From the NCBI RefSeq assembly GCF_004343255.1, contig NZ_SMDD01000001.1:818577-882576 (forward strand): a stretch of DNA of 64,000 bases. Direction: 5' to 3'. How positions within the stretch are numbered: the first letter of the stretch is position 1; the number at the start of each line of letters is the position of its first letter. A program made the translations under genes and the position numbers. The notes below the pieces were generated by a model. The model was not told the origin of the DNA. It made no database searches and was given only the letters and a program-made list of their open reading frames with translations. This document shows, piece by piece, positions 43,670 to 51,955 of the stretch. This DNA is from Laceyella sacchari. GTDB taxonomy: Bacteria; Bacillota; Bacilli; Thermoactinomycetales; Thermoactinomycetaceae.

Positions 43670-45370
43670 ATGCTCAAAGAACTCGTTATTCGCCAATTTG
43701 CGATCATTGAAGAGGTTCGGCTGCAATTGAGTGAAGGTTTTCATGTTTTGACGGGCGAAACGGGTGCCGGTAAGTCTATTTTGATTGACGCACTCGGATT
43801 GGTGATCGGTGGGCGCGCCTCTGCAGAATTTGTGCGGTACGGCGCGGACAAGGCGGAGATCGAAGCTGTGTTTGAAGTATCTGCTTCCCATCCTGCCTAT
43901 GCGTTGCTCCAGGAGTGGGGTTTTGCCGCTGATGAGTTAGACACCTTAATCATCCGCCGGGAAATCACCGCAAACGGTAAAAGCGTCTGCCGAATCAATG
44001 GCCGTACGATCACGCTTGCCATGCTCAAACAGATGGGGCAGACGCTGTTGGACATTTCTGGACAGCATGAACACCAAGCCCTCTTGCGCGTAGAAGAGCA
44101 TTTGTCCTGGCTGGATACGTTTGCGGGGAAAGAAGTGATCGCCTTCAGGGAGCAGTATCAGGCCCGGTTCCGAGAATATCAGGCGCTCAAGAAAGAATTG
44201 GCTCGCTATCGTATGGATCAGCAGGACTTGGCGTACCGTGTGGATATGTTGCAGTTTCAGGCACAAGAGATTGAAGCCGCGGCATTGGTGCCGGGCGAGG
44301 AGGAAGAACTTGAGCAAGAGCGCAGCCGCCTGGCTCACGCCGAAAAACTGATGATGCATACCACTCACGCTTACCAACACTTAAACGGCGAACAAGGCGG
44401 ATTGGAGCAGGTGCAGGAAGCGTTGACGCATTTGGAAGGAATGGCGGAAGTGGATGAGTCGCTTAGCGGTTTGTTGGAAAGCGCTCAATCCGCTTATTAT
44501 CAGCTGGAAGAGGCAGCGCGCGCCATTGGTCGTTACCGGGATGCGTTTGAATATGATCCAGGTCGCCTGAATGAGGTGGAAGAGCGCTTGCACTTGATTA
44601 AGCAGCTGAAGCGGAAGTACGGCGATTCGATCGAGGAAATTCTGGCTTACGGGGACAAGGTTCGTCAGGAATTGAGTCAACTGGAACATCGAGAAGAATC
44701 TGTGGCTGAATTGGAAGAGAAGATTGCTACCGCGGAAACCGACCTTTATGCGTTGGCTAAAACACTGACCCAATTGCGCAAAGAAGCTGCTGCCCAACTG
44801 GAAACCAAAGTGGAGCAAGAGCTGGCTGATCTGAATATGGCTTCAACCGTATTTCATGTGGCTTTTTATTCTGAAACATACCAAGCGAATGAACTGTTGC
44901 CACATGGGCAGGATATGGTGGAATTCCAAATCGCACCCAATCCGGGCGAACCGCTCAAGCCTCTCACCAAAATTGCCTCCGGCGGGGAATTGTCACGGAT
45001 CATGCTGGCACTAAAATGCATTTTTACCGCCACCGACAGTGCGGACACCTTGGTCTTCGATGAAATCGACACTGGGGTGAGCGGACGAGCGGCCCAGGCG
45101 ATTGCTGAGAAAATCGCGGTGGTCGCCAGACAAAATCAAGTCTTGTGCGTTACCCACCTGCCGCAAGTGGCCTGTATGGCAGATCATCATTTTTATATTT
45201 CCAAAGAGCTAAAAGAGGATAAAACGTGTACCAAAGTGGATCGCCTCGACCGTCGCGGCCGCACCATGGAGTTGGCCCGGTTGTTAGGTGGAGTGGAAGT
45301 GACCAACCGCACGATGCAACACGCGGAAGAGATGATCCGTTTGGCTGAAAAAGTGAAGCGTTATGGATAA
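43670..45370 (+). CDS. recN: DNA repair protein RecN
   Basis: SMC-like ATPase that gathers double-strand break ends. 566 residues: N-terminal ATPase half with Walker A TGETGAGKSILIDAL (about 28-42), a long coiled-coil middle (about 155-360), and a C-terminal half with the signature IASGGELSRIMLALK and Walker B in LVFDEIDTGVSG. Start follows GATAGGAAGAG. It ends at a good terminator, closing the long housekeeping cluster. Confidence 0.96.
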   Translation: MLKELVIRQFAIIEEVRLQLSEGFHVLTGETGAGKSILIDALGLVIGGRASAEFVRYGADKAEIEAVFEVSASHPAYALLQEWGFAADELDTLIIRREITANGKSVCRINGRTITLAMLKQMGQTLLDISGQHEHQALLRVEEHLSWLDTFAGKEVIAFREQYQARFREYQALKKELARYRMDQQDLAYRVDMLQFQAQEIEAAALVPGEEEELEQERSRLAHAEKLMMHTTHAYQHLNGEQGGLEQVQEALTHLEGMAEVDESLSGLLESAQSAYYQLEEAARAIGRYRDAFEYDPGRLNEVEERLHLIKQLKRKYGDSIEEILAYGDKVRQELSQLEHREESVAELEEKIATAETDLYALAKTLTQLRKEAAAQLETKVEQELADLNMASTVFHVAFYSETYQANELLPHGQDMVEFQIAPNPGEPLKPLTKIASGGELSRIMLALKCIFTATDSADTLVFDEIDTGVSGRAAQAIAEKIAVVARQNQVLCVTHLPQVACMADHHFYISKELKEDKTCTKVDRLDRRGRTMELARLLGGVEVTNRTMQHAEEMIRLAEKVKRYG

Positions 45371-45394
45371 ATGCCGTTGATCGAATTCAAGGGG

Positions 45395-45424
45395 GATGCC
45401 TTTGGTCGGTCAAAGGCATTTTTT
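45395..45424 (+). terminator. Intrinsic terminator of recN
   Basis: GATGCCTTTG (45395-45404) pairs with CAAAGGCATT (45411-45420), and T residues run to 45424. Confidence 0.88.
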
Positions 45425-45536
45425 ATGTTGGGGAGGAAGCATTTGTCGAACATAAAAGCCCAAGGGCGCGGTTAACTTAAAGTTAGTAAAGACCACGAAT
45501 TAGGCGGAGGGGTAGGCGGGAAGCTTGAGGAGAGTG

Positions 45537-46892
45537 ATGATGAAAATGAACAGGATTTCAGCAAAAAAGTTCTTTGGCTTTCTCCTCGTGCTTCTCATCA
45601 TGTTGGGAAGTACCACCACGACATTTCGTCAATTTACCAACTTTCCCCGGGAAATTCGTCTCCTTCAGGGAGAATGGCGCAAGCTTCAGCTCTCCATGCC
45701 TGTAACAGCTACGGCTAATGTTTCCAATCCAGCTGTTCTTCATGTGAATGGTGCGGCAAACGCCCGCGTGCCGCTTGATCTCAAGCAGCCAATGACCTTG
45801 TCGCCGCAAGCGGTCGGCAAGACGCAACTGACTTTGAAGTTGTTTGGGAAGCTGCCGATTAAACAGGTGGATGTCCAAGTCTATCCCCAGTTGAAAGTGG
45901 TACCGGGAGGACAATCCATCGGCGTCAAATTGCGTTCAGATGGGGCATTGGTCGTGGGGCATCATGTGGTGCATACCAAAAATAAAGAAGTGAAATCTCC
46001 GGCCGAACAAGCCGATATTCGCGTCGGGGATTATTTGGTACGCATGAATGGCAAACCGGTGAAGGAAATCAGGGATGTGGCTGATGCCGTCAATCAGGCC
46101 GGCAAAGAGAAGCGGGTGCTAAACATGGTTGTCATGCGTGATGGGAAGAAGAGAACCGTGTCGATTCGACCTGTGTTTGACGAAAAAGAGCAGATGTATC
46201 GTTTGGGTCTTTACATCAGGGATTCCGCGGCGGGAGTAGGAACGCTCACTTTTTACGACCCGACTCATCAGGTATATGGCGCATTGGGACATGTTATCAC
46301 CGACATGGACACCGGCCAGCCGATTCGGGTGGGTGATGGAAAAATCGTGCAATCGAGTGTGACATCGATTCAAAAAGGGGAATCAGGGGAGCCTGGAGAA
46401 AAACGGGCGATATTCTTCCAGGAGAATCAGGTCTTGGGCAATATCAAGAAAAACACGCCATTCGGGATATTCGGGCAATTGGGCGACATGCCCGGAGCAG
46501 GCGAAGCGAAACAGGCGATTCCTGTCGCCTTGGCCGATCAGGTGAAAGAAGGACCGGCCAAAATCTTAACAGTCGTTGAAGGGCAAAAGGTGGAAGCGTT
46601 TGATATACAAATCCTGCATGCGCTACGGCAAAAGTATCCGGCAACCAAAGGCTTGATCATCAAAGTAACTGACCCGCGTTTATTGAAAAAAACCGGGGGC
46701 ATTGTACAAGGGATGAGCGGTAGCCCGATCCTTCAAAACGGTAAATTAGTCGGAGCTGTGACCCATGTGTTCGTCAATGATCCGACTTCTGGTTATGGAA
46801 CGTTTATCGAATGGATGTTGCAGGATGCGGGCGTAATGCAAACTTCAGCGGGTACCCTTTCGGGTTCCGCTGTGTTTTTTGTGTTACAATAA
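45537..46892 (+). CDS. spoIVB: Stage IV sporulation protein B, S55 serine peptidase
   Basis: Forespore-made signalling protease that crosses into the intermembrane space and triggers processing of pro-sigma-K through SpoIVFA. 451 residues: N-terminal membrane anchor (hydrophobic about 12-25), PDZ domain (about 140-210; VGDYLVRMNGKPVKEIRDV), and S55 catalytic domain with histidine in GALGHVITD and serine in QGMSGSPILQ. The ATG at 45537 follows GAGGAGA; the frame opens four codons earlier. The last ~18 codons are odd, because a terminator hairpin lies within them and the C-terminal end looks longer than needed. spo0A does not follow directly as it does in B. subtilis. Confidence 0.94.
   Translation: MMKMNRISAKKFFGFLLVLLIMLGSTTTTFRQFTNFPREIRLLQGEWRKLQLSMPVTATANVSNPAVLHVNGAANARVPLDLKQPMTLSPQAVGKTQLTLKLFGKLPIKQVDVQVYPQLKVVPGGQSIGVKLRSDGALVVGHHVVHTKNKEVKSPAEQADIRVGDYLVRMNGKPVKEIRDVADAVNQAGKEKRVLNMVVMRDGKKRTVSIRPVFDEKEQMYRLGLYIRDSAAGVGTLTFYDPTHQVYGALGHVITDMDTGQPIRVGDGKIVQSSVTSIQKGESGEPGEKRAIFFQENQVLGNIKKNTPFGIFGQLGDMPGAGEAKQAIPVALADQVKEGPAKILTVVEGQKVEAFDIQILHALRQKYPATKGLIIKVTDPRLLKKTGGIVQGMSGSPILQNGKLVGAVTHVFVNDPTSGYGTFIEWMLQDAGVMQTSAGTLSGSAVFFVLQ
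46848..46880 (+). terminator. Terminator hairpin inside the 3' end of spoIVB
   Basis: GCGGGTACCC (46848-46857) pairs with GGGTTCCGC (46862-46870) with one mismatch and is followed by TGTGTTTTTT. The spoIVB reading frame runs through it and stops 12 bases after the T-run. Confidence 0.75.
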
Positions 46893-46922
46893 CGGAAAAT
46901 TGGGAAAGGAAGGCGGAGGAAA

Positions 46923-47660
46923 TTGATCAGCGAGTGGATCAGACAATCCAACAAAACGGTTGTTTTTACAGGTGCGGGAATGTCGACGGAAAGCGGGTTG
47001 CCGGATTTTCGCTCTGCTAAGCAAGGAATATGGCAGGATAAAGATCCGACCTATTATGCAAGTACCTATGCGCTGACTCATCATCGTGACGCATTTATCC
47101 AGTTTTATCGCCAGCGGATCAAAAGCTTGCTCAAGGTAAGACCTCACGAAGGGCATACGGTGTTGGCTGAATGGGAAAAGAAAGGTTGGATCGATGGCAT
47201 TGTTACGCAGAATGTCGACGGGCTTCATCAAGCGGCGGGCAACAAGCGGGTAGCTGCGTTGCACGGTAGCTTGCGGGAGCTTTTTTGCATGGAGTGCCAG
47301 AAGACCTACCCTGCGCAACAGTATGAGACAGACACCGGAACAAAGTGTGATTGCGGCGGTTTTATCCGCCCGAAGGTGGTACTGTTTGGGGAAAATTTGC
47401 CGGAGCAGGAGGTAGCGCGGGCTGAAGCGCTGATTGACGGAGTGGAATTGTTGATTGTACTGGGTTCTTCCTTGCAAGTGAGTCCGGCCAACTTCTTTCC
47501 CGTTCGTGCAAAGGAACAAGGGGCCAAGCTGGTCATCATCAATTGGGAGCCCACTGATTTTGACGCTGAGGCCGATTTGGTGGTAAACGGGGAGAAGATT
47601 GGTGTTTGGCTACGGCATGTGCATGCCGAACTGTTAATAAAAAACAAGCCCGTTGGTTAA
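46923..47660 (+). CDS. srtN: Sirtuin-family NAD-dependent protein deacetylase
   Basis: Removes acyl groups from protein lysines using NAD; bacterial members regulate acetyl-CoA synthetase and others. 245 residues: NAD-binding GAGMSTESGLPDFRS, TQNVDGLHQAAG, catalytic histidine in ALHGSLREL, and a zinc module with CMEC and CDCG. The third zinc cysteine pair is shortened compared with a classic CxxC pair but present as C-D-C. The TTG start at 46923 follows GGCGGAGGAAA; there is no in-frame ATG at the N-terminus. The gene lies between spoIVB and gltP; B. subtilis has its sirtuin gene elsewhere. Confidence 0.92.
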   Translation: MISEWIRQSNKTVVFTGAGMSTESGLPDFRSAKQGIWQDKDPTYYASTYALTHHRDAFIQFYRQRIKSLLKVRPHEGHTVLAEWEKKGWIDGIVTQNVDGLHQAAGNKRVAALHGSLRELFCMECQKTYPAQQYETDTGTKCDCGGFIRPKVVLFGENLPEQEVARAEALIDGVELLIVLGSSLQVSPANFFPVRAKEQGAKLVIINWEPTDFDAEADLVVNGEKIGVWLRHVHAELLIKNKPVG

Positions 47661-47680
47661 ACTTAACGCAACGGGCTTGT
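47644..47680. terminator. Bidirectional terminator between srtN and gltP
   Basis: A perfect 12-base pair of arms, ACAAGCCCGTTG (47644-47655) with CAACGGGCTTGT (47669-47680), overlaps the sirtuin stop codon and lies 7 bases beyond the gltP stop. Confidence 0.85.
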
Positions 47681-47687
47681 ACGTTTA

Positions 47688-48959
47688 TCAGGCAGCTTGT
47701 TTTATTTCAGCCAGATAGGTTTGGCCTTGTTTCTCATCGTATTGTTTTTCCCATTTGGACATTACCACTGCTGCGAGGGAGTTACCAACGACGTTTACCA
47801 CGGTCCGGGCCATGTCCATGATGCGGTCGACGCCGGCGATGAAGGCCAGACCTTCAGGCGGGATTCCCACTACATGGAGTGTGGCCAAGAGAACGACGAA
47901 AGAAACGCCAGGCACACCTGCGATCCCTTTGGAAGTAACCATCAGGGTGAGCAACAAGGTAACTTGTTGGGTCAAGGTGAGATCGATGCCATACATTTGC
48001 GCGATGAAAATGGCTGCGATCGCTTGATACAATGTAGAGCCGTCCAAGTTGAAGGAGTATCCGGTCGGAATCACAAAGGAAGTGATCGCTTTGGGGCAAC
48101 CGAATTTCTCCATTTTTTCAATCAGTTTCGGCAACACGGTTTCCGAGCTGGATGTAGAGTACGCCAAGATCAGTTCGTCTTTCAGGATGCGAATCAATGA
48201 GAAGATATTAATGCCGAACAATTTGGCTGTCAGCCCAAGTACGACGAGCACGAAGAACAGCATTGCTGCATATACCAAAATGACCAGTTTGCTGAGCGGG
48301 ATGAGCGACTGCAAACCAAACTTGGATACGGTTACACCAATCAGGGCGAATACGCCGAATGGTGCGAACTTCATAATGGTGTTGGTCACATAGAACATCG
48401 CGTCAGCTACACCTTGGAAGAATTGCAATACCGGTTGGCCCCGTTCGCCGATGGCGGCAACCCCGAGACCGAACATCACCGAGAAGAAGATGATGGCCAG
48501 CATGTCCCCTTCAGCCAGAGAAGTGAACAGGTTCGTTGGGACAATGTTGACGAAAGTGTCAACCATGCCATGGTTTTCCACTTCATGGGTGGTATCCACA
48601 TATTTTTGGATATCTGTTTTTTGAATCGCTTTCATATCGACCCCGGCGCCGGGTTGGAAAATATTGGCTGCCAAAAGCCCGACCAAGAGGGCGATGGTGG
48701 TGATGATCTCGAAGTAGAGAATGGTTTTGCCGCCGATTTTGCCAAGTTTCTTAATATCCCCTACACCAGCGACGCCGACAATGATGCTTGCGACGACGAT
48801 GGGAATGACGATCATCTTGATCAGCCGTAAGAAGATGTCGCCGATTGGTTGTAAGTATTGTTCAATACTGGGGTTACCATAAAAGACGGCACCAACCGCG
48901 ATCCCCAGGATGAGTCCGATTAAAATTTGCCAAGCTAAGCCAATTTTTTTCATCTTCAT
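47688..48959 (-). CDS. gltP: Glutamate/aspartate (dicarboxylate) symporter, DAACS family
   Basis: Membrane importer of glutamate and aspartate driven by H+ or Na+. 423 residues with eight helices and two re-entrant hairpins. Family motifs: the serine-rich hairpin YSTSSSETVLP, GYSFNLDGSTLYQAIAAIF with the NMDGT-like NLDGS, and the C-terminal GVDRIMDMARTVVNVVGNS. The ATG follows GAGGTGATT. The substrate (glutamate/aspartate as against C4-dicarboxylates) is inferred from close likeness to GltP/GltT. The upstream 230 bases are AT-rich and contain a 13-base palindrome. Confidence 0.92.
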   Translation of the reverse strand: MKMKKIGLAWQILIGLILGIAVGAVFYGNPSIEQYLQPIGDIFLRLIKMIVIPIVVASIIVGVAGVGDIKKLGKIGGKTILYFEIITTIALLVGLLAANIFQPGAGVDMKAIQKTDIQKYVDTTHEVENHGMVDTFVNIVPTNLFTSLAEGDMLAIIFFSVMFGLGVAAIGERGQPVLQFFQGVADAMFYVTNTIMKFAPFGVFALIGVTVSKFGLQSLIPLSKLVILVYAAMLFFVLVVLGLTAKLFGINIFSLIRILKDELILAYSTSSSETVLPKLIEKMEKFGCPKAITSFVIPTGYSFNLDGSTLYQAIAAIFIAQMYGIDLTLTQQVTLLLTLMVTSKGIAGVPGVSFVVLLATLHVVGIPPEGLAFIAGVDRIMDMARTVVNVVGNSLAAVVMSKWEKQYDEKQGQTYLAEIKQAA

Positions 48960-49036
48960 ATAATCACCTCACGCTATGACTGATATAAGGGATAGATCAT
49001 CATTTGTTTATAAATTTAGGTGGCAAGGCAAAACAT

Positions 49037-49049
49037 TTGACTAAGTCAA
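49037..49049. promoter_or_regulatory. Palindrome upstream of gltP
   Basis: TTGAC-TAA-GTCAA lies 78 bases before the gltP start in an AT-rich stretch. It may be an operator or part of the promoter; no regulator is identified. Confidence 0.3.
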
Positions 49050-49158
49050 TAATTGACATGCTTAATATGTTAAATTATTTTACGTTGTAATTCAACTGGA
49101 ATAACAATTATAATATTAATCGGAAAATATATGGTATCATTGTTTCGGTAAAATAAAA

Positions 49159-49179
49159 CCGAATGGAGATACCATTCGG
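49159..49179 (-). terminator. Terminator of the SspM-like gene
   Basis: CCGAATGG (49159-49166) pairs with CCATTCGG (49172-49179). On the minus strand a T-rich stretch (TTTTATTT) follows. It lies 10 bases beyond the stop of the small gene at 49189. Confidence 0.82.
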
Positions 49180-49188
49180 CCGGTGAGA

Positions 49189-49332
49189 TTATGTAGAGGG
49201 ACGGTCAGGGCTTGTCAATTTCTTGTTGCCAGCATGGGTGGGTCCTACGGTGGGTTGCTCTGGCGAGCTTTGTCTGTTTTTCCGCTCTTTTTGCCGTTGT
49301 TCCAAGCTACGCTCGTCAGTTTGGTGTCTCAT
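49189..49332 (-). CDS. Small acid-soluble spore protein, SspM-like
   Basis: A 47-codon gene too short for ordinary ORF lists. It has a near-perfect ribosome binding site (AAAGGAGGTGATAAC) before an ATG at 49332 and its own terminator. The product starts MRHQTDERSLEQRQKER and ends AGNKKLTSPDRPST. It is very hydrophilic and basic. The ending resembles that of B. subtilis SspM, a 34-residue minor spore protein ending KKLGGPNRPST; this comparison is from memory. I infer a minor SASP of the SspM type made in the forespore. I could not fix a sigma-G promoter by eye. It is divergent from spo0A. Confidence 0.72.
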   Translation of the reverse strand: MRHQTDERSLEQRQKERKNRQSSPEQPTVGPTHAGNKKLTSPDRPST

Positions 49333-49467
49333 TGTTATCACCTCCTTTTTATATAGGGTTCTTCAATAGGGTGATGAATATTCTAGAATACATAAATGGA
49401 ATCGTTTAAAAACCAAACGTTCATTTTCACGACATTTACAAATTTTCCGCAATTAGTACCGGGAATT

Positions 49468-49496
49468 GCAGGAAGATTTTTACGTTTGTCGAATGC
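49468..49496 (+). promoter_or_regulatory. Sigma-H promoter and 0A box of spo0A
   Basis: GCAGGAAGA (49468-49476) and GTCGAATGC (49488-49496) fit the sigma-H consensus (RnAGGAwWW and RnnGAATww) with an 11-base spacer. TGTCGAA (49487-49493), the core of the Spo0A binding site, overlaps the -10 element. This mirrors the sporulation promoter of B. subtilis spo0A and implies autoregulation. Confidence 0.75.
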
Positions 49497-49536
49497 AAAA
49501 AAGGAAACTGGTATGGATGATTAGGAGGGTCTTTCA

Positions 49537-50322
49537 TTGAATCAGATCCGAGTCATATTAGCGGATGACAATCGGGAATTTGCCGAGCTTTTGAAGGAAC
49601 ATCTTATGAGCCAAGGAGACATTGAAGTGATCGGGGTCGCCCATCACGGTGGCGAAGTGATAGACATGATTAAACAGCGGGTGCCAGATGTGCTCGTGTT
49701 GGATATTATCATGCCACATTTGGACGGGTTGGGCGTGTTGGAGCAGATTCAGCAGATGAATTTGCAACCTGTGCCCAAAGTGATCATGCTGACCGCGTTT
49801 GGTCAGGAAAACATCACTCAGCGGGCGGTCGAGTTGGGTGCTTCTTATTACATACTCAAACCGTTTGATCTTGACGTTCTTACACATCGCATCCGGCAAA
49901 TGAAAGGGATCAGCGGCAAGGCGTCGTTTGTGAAAACGTCGCAGGTAAGCATGCCTTCACCACGGGCAAACAACCTGGACGCCAACATCACCAATGTAAT
50001 TCATGAAATCGGCGTGCCGGCACATATTAAAGGATACTTGTATTTGCGGGAAGCGATATCCATGGTCTACAATGAGGTCGATCTGTTGGGGGCGATCACC
50101 AAGTCTTTGTATCCGCGGATTGCTGAAAAATACAATACTACCCCAAGCCGGGTGGAGCGAGCGATTCGCCATGCGATTGAAGTGGCTTGGAGTCGGGGGA
50201 ATATGGATTCCATCCGCAGTCTGTTCGGTTACACCATCAATGTGTCCAAAGCGAAGCCGACCAACAGTGAATTTATTGCGATGGTAGCCGACAAATTGCG
50301 GATCGAGCACAAGGTCGGATAG
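49537..50322 (+). CDS. spo0A: Sporulation master response regulator Spo0A
   Basis: Response regulator at the end of the sporulation phosphorelay; phosphorylated Spo0A binds TGTCGAA boxes and switches on sporulation. 261 residues. Receiver domain with acidic pocket D10-D11, phosphoacceptor D56 in [12 protein letters not shown], and the conserved lysine in [10 protein letters not shown]. The C-terminal DNA-binding domain (about 145-261) contains [25 protein letters not shown] and [23 protein letters not shown] start after TTAGGAGGG. Confidence 0.98.
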   Translation: MNQIRVILADDNREFAELLKEHLMSQGDIEVIGVAHHGGEVIDMIKQRVPDVLVLDIIMPHLDGLGVLEQIQQMNLQPVPKVIMLTAFGQENITQRAVELGASYYILKPFDLDVLTHRIRQMKGISGKASFVKTSQVSMPSPRANNLDANITNVIHEIGVPAHIKGYLYLREAISMVYNEVDLLGAITKSLYPRIAEKYNTTPSRVERAIRHAIEVAWSRGNMDSIRSLFGYTINVSKAKPTNSEFIAMVADKLRIEHKVG

Positions 50323-50362
50323 GGATGGTACTCGAAAACGTAACATTCTACCAATGTTCTAA

Positions 50363-50418
50363 AGCCGCTGATGTTGCCGGAGAGGATTCTTTGGCAACAT
50401 CAGCGGCTTATTTTTTTT
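50363..50418 (+). terminator. Intrinsic terminator of spo0A
   Basis: A perfect 16-base stem, AGCCGCTGATGTTGCC (50363-50378) with GGCAACATCAGCGGCT (50393-50408), is followed by TATTTTTTTT. The 175 bases after it, up to the next gene, show nothing recognisable. Confidence 0.95.
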
Positions 50419-50593
50419 GGTGATGAAAAAGGAAGTAGATGTAGAGGGCTTCATTTGTGCAAGGTTTTATGATAAGGTCATAATACCTGGTACTAAGATC
50501 AGGATACCAACTGGATGCCTCCTGCATTATACGATTGATATGCCCGGAGTGTAATCATAGGAAAGGTGCAATGTCAGTAGGCGGTTTGCAAGT

Positions 50594-50833
50594 TCAATTG
50601 ATTTTGACTCGTTCGTTGCGGTGAATCAAAATTCGATGTTCGCGGCGTGCTGTTTCCAGTTCTCGCAGGAGGGCGCGCGCGCTTTCATATTCCCGCGCTT
50701 GCAGACATTGGCGGTATCGCCTTTCCAGGGGGGCGATCACATCTCGATGGAAGAGATTGGCCTGATTGGTGTAACGGGGTTTTGGAGGATTGTTTGGTTT
50801 TTTCTCTTTGTTGTAAGCCTTATGTTTGGCCAT
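50594..50833 (-). CDS. Small basic protein downstream of sod, function unknown
   Basis: 79 residues, basic and hydrophilic. The first 25 residues are rich in Lys, Asn and Pro (MAKHKAYNKEKKPNNPPKPR). The rest is predicted helical (LERRYRQCLQAREYESARALLRELETARREH). The ATG at 50833 follows AGGTGG and comes 22 bases after the stop of the superoxide dismutase gene. The frame is open far upstream, but that part overlaps sod and lacks a binding site. I recognise no family; a helical RNA- or protein-binding role is possible. Confidence 0.6.
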   Translation of the reverse strand: MAKHKAYNKEKKPNNPPKPRYTNQANLFHRDVIAPLERRYRQCLQAREYESARALLRELETARREHRILIHRNERVKIN

Positions 50834-50855
50834 GCGAACCACCTGCCTCAAACAT

Positions 50856-51821
50856 TTAGTAGGGGTGCCAGCGGAGTTGGCGGGCTTTGCAATAGCGTTC
50901 ATAGACTTGAGGCCAATTGACAACATGCCACCAAGCGTCGATATACTGCCTTCGCTTGTTGGGGTACTTAAGGTAATAGGCGTGTTCCCACACATCCAGC
51001 GGCAACAAGGGAACGATGTCCTGTTGTGACAAGTTTTGATGCTTTTCGGCTTGCAGGATTTCGAGTCGGTGGGCACGAGGGCTCCAGACGAGCATGGCCC
51101 AGCCTCCTCCTTCCACTTTTTCGGCTGCTTCAGAAAATTGTTTTTTAAAGGCTTCAACGCTACCAAAGTCGTGAATGATTTGCTTTTTAAGCGCTCCGCT
51201 GGGTTCGCCGCCGCCACGCGGACTCATTGATTCCCAAAAAAGCGTGTGGAGATAATGGCCGGCGCCGTTGAAAGCCAATTCTCTTTCCCAATGCTTGATC
51301 AATGAGAAATCACCGGTTTGTCTCGCGTGCGCCAATTGGGTTTCTGCTTTATTTAAGTCTTCTACATATTTCCTGTGATGTTCTTGATGATGGATGCGCA
51401 TGGTGGTTTCATCGATGTAGGGTTCAAGGGCATCATATGGATAGGGAAGCGGTGGGAGTTGATGTTGACCAATTGGCACCGGCTGGTAAGCGGAGACAGC
51501 AGATGTTTCTTCCTTATACGGTGATTCTTCGGGTTGTCGAGCGGAAGTGGTTATCGTTTCGATCGGTTCCAACAAGCGAGCAAACGATCGCAACCAATGC
51601 CGCCATTGTTGTTCCCCCGCTGCCGCGAGATAAGGATCTGGGCTGAACAGCGTGTGTTCGATTTGCGTAAGTTGTTCTCGAAGCCGAACCGAGGTTTCCC
51701 GTTGCGCAGGATCTGTTGCTGCCTTTTCTATTTGATTGAGCAGTTTGCGAAAAAAGGAAAAAGATGAGGCCATCGGTTCGCGGGACAAGCCAGGAAGCCA
51801 GAATGATGGTGGGTAAGTCAT
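50856..51821 (-). CDS. Fe/Mn superoxide dismutase with N-terminal extension
   Basis: Superoxide-detoxifying enzyme of 321 residues. The C-terminal ~200 residues are a complete Fe/Mn SOD: LPPLPYPYDALEPYIDETTMRIHHQEHHRKYV (first His ligand), GHYLHTLFWESM (second His), GGGWAMLVW, and DVWEHAYYLKYPNKRRQYIDAWW (Asp and last His). Before it lie about 115 extra residues, helical with a Pro-rich joint, as in B. subtilis SodF-type proteins; the role of this part is unknown. No signal peptide. The start is ATG after GGAGGGAAAAC. Metal (Fe or Mn) cannot be decided by eye. Confidence 0.9.
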   Translation of the reverse strand: MTYPPSFWLPGLSREPMASSFSFFRKLLNQIEKAATDPAQRETSVRLREQLTQIEHTLFSPDPYLAAAGEQQWRHWLRSFARLLEPIETITTSARQPEESPYKEETSAVSAYQPVPIGQHQLPPLPYPYDALEPYIDETTMRIHHQEHHRKYVEDLNKAETQLAHARQTGDFSLIKHWERELAFNGAGHYLHTLFWESMSPRGGGEPSGALKKQIIHDFGSVEAFKKQFSEAAEKVEGGGWAMLVWSPRAHRLEILQAEKHQNLSQQDIVPLLPLDVWEHAYYLKYPNKRRQYIDAWWHVVNWPQVYERYCKARQLRWHPY

Positions 51822-51889
51822 GTGTTTTCCCTCCTCGCGTCTTCACTCTCAAGATATGTGCCCAGTTGGTAAAGGGTGAATGGCGGCAC

Positions 51890-51917
51890 AAAAAAACATC
51901 CGCAGGTTGTGCGGATG
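51890..51917 (-). terminator. Terminator of the DUF2627 gene
   Basis: CATCCGCA (51897-51904) pairs with TGCGGATG (51910-51917). The A-run at 51890-51896 is a T-run on the minus strand. Confidence 0.88.
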
Positions 51918-51955
51918 ACTAAGTTTGAGTTATGAGGCGAAAAGACGCCTGTGTG

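Noticed and set aside
49212-49409. 65-residue plus-strand frame upstream of spo0A
   Set aside because: It is antisense to the SspM-like gene, lacks a good binding site, and would cover that gene's own ribosome binding site.
50834-51217. Upstream extension of the small gene after sod
   Set aside because: The frame overlaps sod in another phase and lacks a ribosome binding site; only the part from 50833 has one.
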